Source of the DNA: JBDIBB01 sp039812685
Lineage (GTDB): Bacteria > Acidobacteriota > Vicinamibacteria > Vicinamibacterales > JAFNAJ01
Assembly: GCA_039812685.1 (NCBI GenBank)
Contig: JBDIBB010000045.1
Span: 1 to 30,575, forward strand
Direction: 5' to 3'
Length of the DNA: 30,575 nucleotides
The notes under the pieces were generated by a model, which searched no databases, had not been told where the DNA came from, and was given only the letters and a program-made list of their open reading frames with translations. Positions within the stretch are counted from its first letter, which is position 1. Each line of letters opens with the position of its first letter. This document shows, in pieces, positions 18,296 to 26,879 of this stretch. The translations under genes were made by a program, and so were the position numbers.

Positions 18296-18946
18296 TCAGC
18301 CCGAGGGCAGGTGATCCTCGAACTCGTCCCACTCGTGCTCGTTCCACCACGTGCGCTCGACGCCCTCGCACGAGTCGACGAAGGCGGGGCACATCACGCA
18401 GCCGTCGCCACGCACGACGACGGGCTCGTGCACCGGCGGATACTTCGCCAGCAGCTCGCGCCCGCCCTCCATCGCCTCGGTCTCGGTCGCCGTGGGCGCG
18501 CGCGACGGGAGCTCGCGGATGCCGTGCCGGCGGAGCCGCAGCTCGCTCTCCGGCAGCAGCACCGAGTTCTCGGCGTCGATGTGGTGCCAGAGCTGCTCGC
18601 TGTAGTCGAGCGCGAGCGCCTCCACCTCGGGCACGGCCGGATCGCTGGCGACGATCGGCTCGAGCTGCTCCAGGATGGCGGCCATGCGGTGGTGATCCCC
18701 GAGCAGCGCGGCGATGGGCCCGCGGTCTCCGGGCAGCTCGGCGTCGCGCTGCAGCGAGACGAACAGCGTGTCCTCCTCGCGGCCGTGGTGGAAGTCGCCG
18801 GCAAAGCGGCGGAAGAAGGCGAGGAAGCGCGGCCCGTCGGCCGCCTCGCCCTCGCCGCGCGCACGCTGCCTGGCAAAGGTACGGAAGGCGCCAGCCACCT
18901 GTTCGATCAGGTCGTGTTCGGCGCGCAGCTCGTCGAGCAGTTCCAT
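18296..18946 (-). CDS. Hemerythrin-domain protein with C-terminal cysteine tail
   Basis: This 216-residue protein carries a four-helix hemerythrin/HHE domain (about residues 5-140). Candidate di-iron ligands are H11, H53/H54 with E57/E58 (HHGREED), H85/H86 (DHHRM) and H121/H122 with D124 or E126 (HHIDAE). A C-terminal extension has three cysteines, C183, C186 and C193 (CVMCPAFVDSC), and a Trp/Glu-rich end. Such proteins bind oxygen or nitric oxide, or repair iron-sulfur centres; which applies here is unknown. The ATG at 18946 is preceded by GGAGGAG; an upstream in-frame start at 19030 is unnecessary. It lies upstream of the YwiC-like gene on the same strand. Confidence 0.9.
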   Translation of the reverse strand: MELLDELRAEHDLIEQVAGAFRTFARQRARGEGEAADGPRFLAFFRRFAGDFHHGREEDTLFVSLQRDAELPGDRGPIAALLGDHHRMAAILEQLEPIVASDPAVPEVEALALDYSEQLWHHIDAENSVLLPESELRLRRHGIRELPSRAPTATETEAMEGGRELLAKYPPVHEPVVVRGDGCVMCPAFVDSCEGVERTWWNEHEWDEFEDHLPSG

Positions 18947-18999
18947 GGCGGCTCCTCCGGCAATCCTACACCGTGGCGCCCCGCTCTGGCGCCCGGCCG

Positions 19000-19015
19000 G
19001 CGCGGCAAGCCGCGC
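19000..19015 (-). terminator. Compact hairpin downstream of the aminotransferase fusion
   Basis: GCGCGG and CCGCGC flank a CAAG loop, 55-70 bases after the stop of the 1014-residue gene and before the hemerythrin gene. It is a stable GC hairpin without a U-tract and may separate the two transcription units. Confidence 0.35.
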
Positions 19016-19069
19016 GACACCCCCCCGCACCGGCGCGCTGTCTCGGACACGCCGGGCCGCGCGACGCGC

Positions 19070-22000
19070 TCACGCCAGCTCGCGCAGCGCCCGATCCAGC
19101 GCCGCAGCGATCGCCGCGGCATCGTCACAGGTGAGGGGCATCGGCCCGCGGATCTTGATGACGTTGTGGTGGGGGCCGTCGGTGCCCGTGAGCACGCCGA
19201 GCTCGCGCAGGCGGTTGACGACCCACGCCGCCTCGTCCGGGGCGGGCGTCCGCGAGCCGCGATCGGCGACCAGCTCGACGCCGAAAAATAGACCCGACCC
19301 CCGGATGTCGCCGATCAGCGCATGGCGCGACGCCAGTTCGCGCAGCAGAGGCAGCAGGCAGGCGCCGGTCTCGCGCGCCCGCTCCATCAGCCCCTCGCGC
19401 TGGGTGACGCGCAGCGTCGCCAGACCGGCGGCACAGGCAGCACTGCTTCCGCCGAACGTGCTGAAGAACTCCATGCCGTTGTCGAACGCACTGGCGATCC
19501 CGGGCGTGGTGACGACGGCGCCCATGGGGTAGCCGTTGGCGATCGGCTTCCCCAGGACGACGATGTCGGGGATGACGCCGTGGGCCTGGAACGCCCAGAA
19601 GTGGGTGCCGATGCGGCCGAGACCGGTCTGCACCTCGTCGGCAATCGCCACCCCGCCGGCTGCGCGCACCAGCCGGTACACCTCGGGCAGGTAGCCGGGA
19701 GGCAGCATGAGCTGGCCGCCCACGCTGGGACAGGTCTCGGCCAGGTAACCGGCCGGCCGCACCCCGTCGCGCGCGAGCGCCGCCAGGCGCTCGCCGACCA
19801 GCGCGGCGTACTTCGGACCGGCCTCGGGATCGGGCGCGCGGAAGGGCCCACGATAGAGGTCGGGCAGCGGCGTCTTGTGCACCCACGGCGGCGCGCCCTC
19901 GCCCCCCGGCCCTTCGTGCTTGTACGGGCTGATGTCGATCGCGGTGGTCGTGTGGCCGTGATACGCGGCGTCGAGCACCAGCAGGTGCCGCGCGCCGGTG
20001 CGTGCCCGGGCGAGCCGCAGCGCCAGCTCGGTGGCCTCGCTGCCCGAGGCGGTGAGGTAGCACACCGAGAGCGGGGCGGGAAAGGTGGCGAGCAGCGCCT
20101 CGACGTAGTCCGCGTGCACCTCCTGCAGGTAGCGCGTGTTGGTGTTGAGCACGGCGAGCTGCGCCGCGACCGCCTCCACGACGGCAGGGTGCGCATGGCC
20201 GACGTGCGGCACGTTGTTGAACGCGTCCACGTACCGCCGCCCGTCTTCGTCGAACAGGTACTGCATCCAGCCGCGGGCGATGCGGAGCGGCTCGCGATAG
20301 CTGAGCCTCACGTTCCCGCCGACGTGCGCGCGGCGCGAGACGAGCAGCGACGCGGTGTCGCGCCGGCGCGGCAGGCGCCGTGCGGGGATGCGCAGCACAA
20401 GGTTGGGGTCGGGGCACACCGACAGCCACACTTCGCGCTGGCCGGGCCGCGCCGTGCCGTTCACGTTGCAGGCGACGTCGAGCAGGTCGGCGATCACCTG
20501 GACGTGCAGGTGCGGCCACCAGCCGCCGTTCTCCCGCGGCGTGCCGATCCGGCCGATGCGCTCGCCCCCGGCGACGATCTGCCCGCCGTGGAGACGGTCG
20601 AGCGACGCCCGGTCGAGATGGCCGTAGAGCGTGAAGAAGGGCACGCCGGCCTGCTCGTGCCGCAGCACGACGAGGGGACCGTAGTCGAGCGGCCCCGCGG
20701 CGTCCTCCAGCGCGTGGACGATACCGTCGAAGGGCGCGCGCACCTCCGTTCCAGCCGGCGCGGTGAGGTCGATGCCCAGGTGCACCGTGCGCGACTCGGC
20801 GAGCGGGCCTTCCCCCTGGAACGCCGGCGCGGTGTAGATCACCCGCGCCTCGCCGTACCCGCCAGCGCCGATGGCGTCGGGCGCGCCGTCGCTCTCCCGC
20901 GCGATCGCCGCGGCGATCCGCGCGCCGATCGGCTCCGGGGCGTTGCCGGCGGGATCGCCCGAGACCAGCGGGCTGCCGGCCGACAGGTCCACGGGCACCG
21001 CCTGCGCGGCGAGATCGCGGCCGACGACCGGCGCAAACGACTCGCCGTGCGCGACGAGCCACGCGACGATCGCCGGGCCGTGTGGCACCGGCGGCAGGCC
21101 GCAGGCGTGACGCAGGGCGTAGTGCGCCAGCCGCGGGTGGATCGCCATCAGCACGGGCATCGCGCGGCGAATCGGCGCCTGGCTGATCGCCAGGTAGTCG
21201 TCGGCGGGACGAACCGCCACCTGGACCGCCGCGTGGTGGACGCTCAGCGCCAGGCGCAGGAGCACGAGCGCGAAGATCGCCGCGATCTCGCGTTCGTCGA
21301 GCGGCCACGTCTCGTGATAGCCGCCGGTCACCGCGGCAACGGCCGCCAGCGGATCGTCCTGCCCCAGCAGCGCGTATGCGGCGGCGATCGCCACGTCGTG
21401 CACGCGCGTCGACCACATCAGGTCGCCGAAGTCGAGCAGGCCCACCACCTGCTGCCGGCGCGCAGCGGCGCCGGCGCCGCCTCCCACCAGCACGTTGTAG
21501 TCGTTGGCGTCGTTGTGGATGGCCTGCCGGCGCAGCGATGCCGCGACAGGGGCCACGTGCGCGGCGTGCAGGGCGATCGCGTACGCGGCGAACGCACGGC
21601 CCTCGGGATCGTCTGGCCACTGCGCGCGCGCGAGCGCGGCGGGCGCCGCGTCGAGATCCCACGAGAACTCACGATGGATGGCCGGATGGTCGAAGCCGTC
21701 CAGCCCCCGATCGACCTCGGCGATGGCGCGGCCCAGCGATCGCAGCAGGCCTGGCGGGCGATACGCCACCGCGCCCAGCGGCTCGCCCTCGATCCACGCC
21801 AGCAACCGGACGAGGTGACGGCGGCCCTCGACGTCGATCGGCTCGGCAAGCCGGCCCGAACGCGCGGCCACGGGCCGCGCGCACAGTCGACCGGCCGCGG
21901 CCATCGCCTGGTGCTGCGCGTCGACGAGCGCCTCATCGTCGGCCGCGTTGCCGATCTTCAGCACGTAGCGGCGTCCGTCGGCGGCGTCGATCCTGAAGTT

Positions 22001-22114
22001 CCGGTCGCGTTCGCCGGGCAGCGGCTCGACGTCGCCGTCGACGCCAAACAGGGTTCGTGCCAGGGCGCGGGCCGCGGCCGCCGGCAGCGAGGGCGTCAGG
22101 TGCAACAGGGACAC
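19070..22114 (-). CDS. Three-part fusion: APH-type kinase, M23 peptidase domain, class III aminotransferase/phospho-lyase
   Basis: This 1014-residue protein has three domains. Residues ~1-350 are an aminoglycoside-phosphotransferase-type kinase with catalytic D202 and N207 (IHNDANDYN) and Mg-binding D228 (LLDFGD), related to hydroxylysine kinase. Residues ~430-560 are an M23 (LytM-like) domain with zinc ligands H445/D449 (HLGID) and H535-L-H537. Residues ~590-1010 are a class III PLP enzyme with D826 (ADEVQTGLGR) and PLP-lysine K856 (GKPIANG). The last resembles the ethanolamine-phosphate and phosphohydroxylysine phospho-lyases. Kinase and lyase would act in sequence on an amino alcohol: phosphorylation, then elimination of phosphate and ammonia. 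The M23 part is unexplained. The start is a GTG at 22114. The three-domain architecture is a known conserved one; the substrate is inferred. Confidence 0.9.
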   Translation of the reverse strand: MSLLHLTPSLPAAAARALARTLFGVDGDVEPLPGERDRNFRIDAADGRRYVLKIGNAADDEALVDAQHQAMAAAGRLCARPVAARSGRLAEPIDVEGRRHLVRLLAWIEGEPLGAVAYRPPGLLRSLGRAIAEVDRGLDGFDHPAIHREFSWDLDAAPAALARAQWPDDPEGRAFAAYAIALHAAHVAPVAASLRRQAIHNDANDYNVLVGGGAGAAARRQQVVGLLDFGDLMWSTRVHDVAIAAAYALLGQDDPLAAVAAVTGGYHETWPLDEREIAAIFALVLLRLALSVHHAAVQVAVRPADDYLAISQAPIRRAMPVLMAIHPRLAHYALRHACGLPPVPHGPAIVAWLVAHGESFAPVVGRDLAAQAVPVDLSAGSPLVSGDPAGNAPEPIGARIAAAIARESDGAPDAIGAGGYGEARVIYTAPAFQGEGPLAESRTVHLGIDLTAPAGTEVRAPFDGIVHALEDAAGPLDYGPLVVLRHEQAGVPFFTLYGHLDRASLDRLHGGQIVAGGERIGRIGTPRENGGWWPHLHVQVIADLLDVACNVNGTARPGQREVWLSVCPDPNLVLRIPARRLPRRRDTASLLVSRRAHVGGNVRLSYREPLRIARGWMQYLFDEDGRRYVDAFNNVPHVGHAHPAVVEAVAAQLAVLNTNTRYLQEVHADYVEALLATFPAPLSVCYLTASGSEATELALRLARARTGARHLLVLDAAYHGHTTTAIDISPYKHEGPGGEGAPPWVHKTPLPDLYRGPFRAPDPEAGPKYAALVGERLAALARDGVRPAGYLAETCPSVGGQLMLPPGYLPEVYRLVRAAGGVAIADEVQTGLGRIGTHFWAFQAHGVIPDIVVLGKPIANGYPMGAVVTTPGIASAFDNGMEFFSTFGGSSAACAAGLATLRVTQREGLMERARETGACLLPLLRELASRHALIGDIRGSGLFFGVELVADRGSRTPAPDEAAWVVNRLRELGVLTGTDGPHHNVIKIRGPMPLTCDDAAAIAAALDRALRELA

Positions 22115-22176
22115 GAGTGGGCGACTCCGGCGCGATCAGCCTACACCGAAGCGCGCGGCGCCCCTGCGCCGCGCGC

Positions 22177-22182
22177 TATACT
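22177..22182 (+). promoter_or_regulatory. Candidate -10 element for the carbonic anhydrase gene
   Basis: TATACT stands out in a GC-rich intergenic region between divergent genes, about 90 bases before the chosen start at 22269. No good -35 is visible 16-18 bases upstream, so it may need an activator or a different sigma factor. Confidence 0.4.
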
Positions 22183-22268
22183 GCGCCGCGGAACCGGCAG
22201 GCACCTTCACCAGACGATCGGTTGCGTCGATGGCTGCCGTCATCGATCTTGCCGGACGAGGGCGCCCA

Positions 22269-22886
22269 ATGGAACGACTCATCGAAGGATTCCAGCGATT
22301 CCAGACGAAGTACTACGAGCCGCAGCGGGCCCGCTTCGAGCGGCTGGCGGCGCGCCCGCAGCATCCGCGCTACGCGGTCGTCGCCTGCTGCGACAGCCGC
22401 ATCGACATGTCGCTCACCTTCGGCACCGTGCCGGGCGAGATCTTCGTCATCCGCAACATCGCGAACCTGATCCCGCCCTACCGCCCCGACGATCGCGAGC
22501 ACTCGACGTCGGCCGCCATCGAGTACGCGGTCCGGTTCCTCAAGGTGGGACAGTTCGTCGTGCTCGGCCACGCCGACTGCGGCGGCATCAAGGCGCTGCT
22601 CGTTCCGCCGGAGGAATCCACCGACTTCGTCGCCAACTGGATGGGGCTCGCCGCACCGGCCCGGCAGCGGGTGGCCGCGCGCGCCGAGGAACTCTCGCCG
22701 GCCGAGCATCAGCGTGCGTGCGAGCTCGAGGCGCTCAAGGACTCGCTGGCCAACGTGCTCTCGTTCCCGTGGGTGAAGGTGAGGGTCGACGATGGCAGCC
22801 TGCACGTCGACGCGCTGTACCTCGACCTGGAGCGCGGCGAACTGCTGCTCTACAACCAGCAGAAGGACGAGTTCTCACCGGTGTAG
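22269..22886 (+). CDS. Beta-class carbonic anhydrase
   Basis: This 205-residue cytoplasmic zinc enzyme interconverts CO2 and bicarbonate. The zinc ligands C41 (in CCDSR, with the D42/R44 catalytic dyad), H101 and C104 (GHADCGG) are all present, as is the conserved VIRNIAN segment. The ATG at 22269 gives the usual N-terminus MERLIEGFQRF and has GAGG about 7 bases upstream; an in-frame ATG at 22230 lacks a ribosome-binding site. It is divergent from the fusion gene and convergent with the EF-P-family gene. It is probably a single-gene unit. Confidence 0.97.
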   Translation: MERLIEGFQRFQTKYYEPQRARFERLAARPQHPRYAVVACCDSRIDMSLTFGTVPGEIFVIRNIANLIPPYRPDDREHSTSAAIEYAVRFLKVGQFVVLGHADCGGIKALLVPPEESTDFVANWMGLAAPARQRVAARAEELSPAEHQRACELEALKDSLANVLSFPWVKVRVDDGSLHVDALYLDLERGELLLYNQQKDEFSPV

Positions 22887-22924
22887 GCGGGCTTGGCGGA
22901 GAGGGCGCCAATGCTGCCCGCCCT

Positions 22925-22947
22925 CGCCGGCCGCGTGACGGCCGGCG
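22925..22947. terminator. Perfect 9-bp hairpin between convergent genes
   Basis: CGCCGGCCG and CGGCCGGCG flank a 5-base loop in the 74-base gap between the carbonic anhydrase and EF-P-family genes. The position and symmetry fit a bidirectional terminator; neither side has a U-tract. Confidence 0.55.
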
Positions 22948-22960
22948 CGCCGGGTCCGCG

Positions 22961-23536
22961 TCAGGCGCGGCCGGCGAACTCCCGCGTCTCGGTGTGCACC
23001 TTCACCTTCTCGCCTTCCTTCACGAAGAGCGGCACCCGCACCTCGAGGCCAGTCTCGAGTCGCGCCGCCTTCGTCACGCTGCCGCTCGCCGTGTCGCCGC
23101 GCGTGCCGGGCTCGGTGTAGGCCACCGTCAGCTCGACGATCGGCGGGAACTGCAGGCCGATCGGGTGTCCCTTGTACTTGTGGACGCCGACGACCACGTT
23201 GTCGACCAGCAGCAGGCGGTCGTCGCCCAGCATGTCGGCGCCGAGCGTGAGCGTCTCGTAGGTGGCTTCGTCCATGAAGTGATAGCCGTCGGCGTCGGCG
23301 TACTGATAGATGGCGCTCACGCGGGCGAGGTCGGGCTCGCGGAACTTCTCGCCGGCCTTGAAGGTGCGGTCGAACACGGCCCGCGTGATCATGTTGCGCA
23401 TCTTCACGCGCACGAGCGTCTGGCCGCCGCGGGCCGTGGGCTTCGACACCTCGACGTCGATGCAGTGGTAGGGCGCGTCCTCGAACTCGAAGTAGGTCTT
23501 CCGCTTGATGTCGATGGCTTCGATCAGGCCTGCCAT
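22961..23536 (-). CDS. Elongation factor P family protein with an EfpL/YeiP-type loop
   Basis: This 191-residue protein of the EF-P family has three beta-barrel domains (KOW-like, then two OB folds). EF-P binds ribosomes stalled at proline stretches. The tip loop that contacts the tRNA reads SKPTARGGQTL (residues 31-41, R36 near the tip). Classical EF-P has a shorter KPGKG loop whose lysine is modified, while the E. coli paralogue EfpL/YeiP has PTARG with an unmodified arginine. The C-terminal part (RGDTASGSVTKAARLETG) is EF-P-like. The ATG at 23536 starts MAGLIEAIDI; the frame is open upstream, but only into the adjacent region. It is certainly an EF-P-family protein; whether it acts as EF-P or EfpL is open. 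Confidence 0.93.
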   Translation of the reverse strand: MAGLIEAIDIKRKTYFEFEDAPYHCIDVEVSKPTARGGQTLVRVKMRNMITRAVFDRTFKAGEKFREPDLARVSAIYQYADADGYHFMDEATYETLTLGADMLGDDRLLLVDNVVVGVHKYKGHPIGLQFPPIVELTVAYTEPGTRGDTASGSVTKAARLETGLEVRVPLFVKEGEKVKVHTETREFAGRA

Positions 23537-23797
23537 GGGCTCCTCGCTGCTGCGTGCACCGGATGGCGCCGGCCCGGAGCCGGTCGCGTGCAGGCCAAGT
23601 AGGGTAACAGGAAGGACGGCCGGGCCGCGGGGAGAGCCGGCCGCGGGTGCCCGTGGGTGGACGCTGCCGTCGGCAGGGCATAATATACGGGCCTGTTTCC
23701 TTGCCGGACCGCGGCCCGACACGACCCGTGCAGCGCGTGCGGGCCGGCTCCCCGTCGCGAACCGGCAGACGTCGTGCCGGTCCGGAGGCCGCATCCC
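23537..23797. other. Intergenic region between divergent EF-P-family and lipoprotein genes
   Basis: These 261 bases carry the plus-strand promoter at 23658-23686 and a leader of about 105 bases. The AT-rich patch at 23679-23687 could also serve the minus-strand gene, but I see no good -35 for it. No small gene is supported. Confidence 0.5.
23658..23686 (+). promoter_or_regulatory. Sigma-70-like promoter for the lipoprotein-Bat cluster
   Basis: TGGACG (23658-23663) and TAATAT (23681-23686) are separated by 17 bases, an ideal spacing. Transcription would start near 23693, giving a leader of about 105 bases before the ATG at 23798. It is the clearest promoter in the window. Confidence 0.6.
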
Positions 23798-25003
23798 ATG
23801 GCAAGCCAGAGATCCGTTTCCGCCCAGATCCCGTTCCCGTTCATCCGAGGCACCGCCCTTGCCCTGTGCGTGCTGGCGCTCTCCGCGGCCGCCGGCTGCA
23901 ACTGGTTCCGGAAGGAGCCGCCGCCGGCCGCCGACGCCGCGGCCGCGCCCGCCGCGATGCCGGCTGCCGAACAGAAGACGCTGGAGCAGCTCGCCGTCGA
24001 CGTCGACTCGGCGCAACTGCGCGAGACGCAGGCCACGTCGCAGCTCGCCAAGGCCCTCGACGACTACCGCAAGGCCGGCGGCGACGTGCCCGCCAACCTT
24101 GGCGGCAACCTGACGCCCGAGCAGCGCGCCGCCTTCGCCGAGCGCATCCAGCAGGAGCGCGGCAGCCGCCAGCAGCTCCTGCAGGACATCCTCGACCGCG
24201 ATGCGGAGATCGGCAAGCTCAAGAACGAGATCGAGGAGATCAAGAAGAAGATCCCCAACACCGAGAGCTTCGTGGTGACGCAGGGCCAGCGTCACGAGCG
24301 CATCGCGACCGACTACCTCGTCAAGCGCGGCGTGCCGGCCGACAAGGCGTACGCCATCGTCTCGCAGACGAACCTGTACGAGGCGCTGCTGCCCGGCTTC
24401 CGCGTGTGGGTGTTCTTCAACGCGAGCAACGGCCAGTTCGGGACGTGGGTGACGCGCGGCACGGCGTCGATCACGCCGGTCGAGCACCAGCGGCGGCTCA
24501 CGCAGCTGCTGCAGGAGGAACTCGAGGCGGCCAAGCAGCAGTCGGCCGAACTCCGCACGGCGCTCGACACGACGACGCAGGAACTCGACACGGCGAAGGC
24601 CGACATCGAGACGAAGACGGTCGAAGTGGAGGAGGCGCGCACGGCGGCCGATGAAGCCGACCGCCAGCGCATCGCCGCCGAGAACACCGTCACCTACCTG
24701 ATCGCCAGCAAGAAGACGCTGCAGGACGCGCGGATCATCGACCGCGGCTTCAAGCTGCAGCGGCTCGATCTGCCCAACGCCCGGTCGATCAACCTGGCCG
24801 AGACCGACGAACTGCCCGGCGTGACGGCGTCCGACGTGGGCCTGAAGCGCATCAAGAAGGCGACGATCTCGCCGCGCGACCTGCTCCCCAGCCGCGACTA
24901 CCAGATGCGGCTCGCCGGCGATGGCGCCGCCGTCAGCTTCCGCATCGTCGACAAGGACCGCTTCAAGCGCGCGCGCATCTTCGTGATCGCGCTCGAGGAC
25001 TGA
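23798..25003 (+). CDS. Coiled-coil lipoprotein of unknown function
   Basis: I do not recognise the family. The 401-residue protein has a lipoprotein signal peptide with lipobox AAGC (lipidated Cys at residue 34) and a Pro/Ala-rich linker. Two charged heptad-like stretches, about residues 95-160 and 235-300, are probably coiled coils. Between them a compact segment (about 165-225; HERIATDYL, then PGFRVWVFF) vaguely recalls LysM or SH3-like folds. A C-terminal beta-rich domain follows. The ATG at 23798 has GGAGG 9 bases upstream; a GTG at 23774 is less likely. It precedes the MoxR gene by 14 bases and is therefore probably the first gene of the Bat cluster transcript. It should be anchored in a membrane facing the periplasm. 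Confidence 0.8.
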   Translation: MASQRSVSAQIPFPFIRGTALALCVLALSAAAGCNWFRKEPPPAADAAAAPAAMPAAEQKTLEQLAVDVDSAQLRETQATSQLAKALDDYRKAGGDVPANLGGNLTPEQRAAFAERIQQERGSRQQLLQDILDRDAEIGKLKNEIEEIKKKIPNTESFVVTQGQRHERIATDYLVKRGVPADKAYAIVSQTNLYEALLPGFRVWVFFNASNGQFGTWVTRGTASITPVEHQRRLTQLLQEELEAAKQQSAELRTALDTTTQELDTAKADIETKTVEVEEARTAADEADRQRIAAENTVTYLIASKKTLQDARIIDRGFKLQRLDLPNARSINLAETDELPGVTASDVGLKRIKKATISPRDLLPSRDYQMRLAGDGAAVSFRIVDKDRFKRARIFVIALED

Positions 25004-25017
25004 CGAGGCCGCCCGCG

Positions 25018-25994
<977 letters not shown>

Positions 25995-25998
<4 letters not shown>

Positions 25999-26879
25999 TC
26001 GATCTCGCCCGCATCGAGCGGCTGGCGCGCAAGCTCGACCTGCGCCTGGGCCGCCGCGGCGGGCGCCCCGAGCCGGGCGCGCGCCGCGTCGCCGTGCGCG
26101 GCCGCGGCCTCACCTTCGCCGGCCACCGCGAATACCAGCCGGGCGACGACGTGCGCGACATCGACTGGAACGTCACCGCGCGGGCCGGCAGGCCGTACGT
26201 GAAGGCACACCAGCAGGAGATGGCCGGCGTGGTCATCGCCGCAGTCGATCTCAGCGGGTCGATGACAGCCGGCGTCACCGGCGCCGCCAAGCGCGGCGCC
26301 GCCCTGGAGGCCGCCGCTCTGTTCCTGCTGGCGGCCGCCGGCGCCGACGAGCGCGTGGGCGCCGTCGCCTTCACCGATCGCGTGGAGCGTCACCTCGGCG
26401 CGCGTCGCGGCCGGCGCCACGCCCTGCGCCTCGTGCACGCGCTCGACGGCCTTGCCCCCGCTTCACCGGGCACCAGCATCGCCCAGGTGCTCCGGGCCCT
26501 CGACCGCATGCTCCGCCTGCCCGCGGTGGTGGTGCTCGTCTCCGACTTCGCCGACGATGGCTACGGACCCGCGCTGGCCCGGCTCTCGGTCCGCCACGAC
26601 GTGATCGGCGTGGCGGTGGGCGACGCCCGCGAGCGCCAGTTGCCGGCGCGACGCCTGGCGTGGGTGCGCGACGTGGAGACCGGCGCGGCGCGCTGGCTCG
26701 ACACGTCGAGCGCGCGCGTGCGCGAGGCGTGGGCCGCGCGGTGGCAGCGGGTGGACGACACGCGGCGGATCGAGTTCGGCCGCGTCGGCGCACCCCTCAT
26801 CGGCGTGGAGACAGGCCAGCCCTGGATCACGTCGCTGATGGCGCGACACGTCACCACGCGGTCGGCGGTGGTGCGATGA
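25995..26879 (+). CDS. DUF58 domain-containing protein
   Basis: This 294-residue protein has the DUF58 signature YQPGDDVRDIDWNVTAR (about residues 48-64), followed by a VWA-like fold with a metal-site motif DLSGSM (about residue 84). There are no membrane segments. DUF58 proteins are constant partners of MoxR ATPases and may link the ATPase to the membrane VWA proteins. The GTG at 25995 overlaps the moxR stop, and its own stop overlaps the start of the next gene (ATGA). Confidence 0.94.

Noticed and set aside
19322..23602. Plus-strand open frame of over 1400 codons opposite the aminotransferase fusion
   Set aside because: It spans the antisense of the fusion gene, an out-of-frame reading of carbonic anhydrase and the antisense of the EF-P gene. 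It is composition-driven and has no domains.
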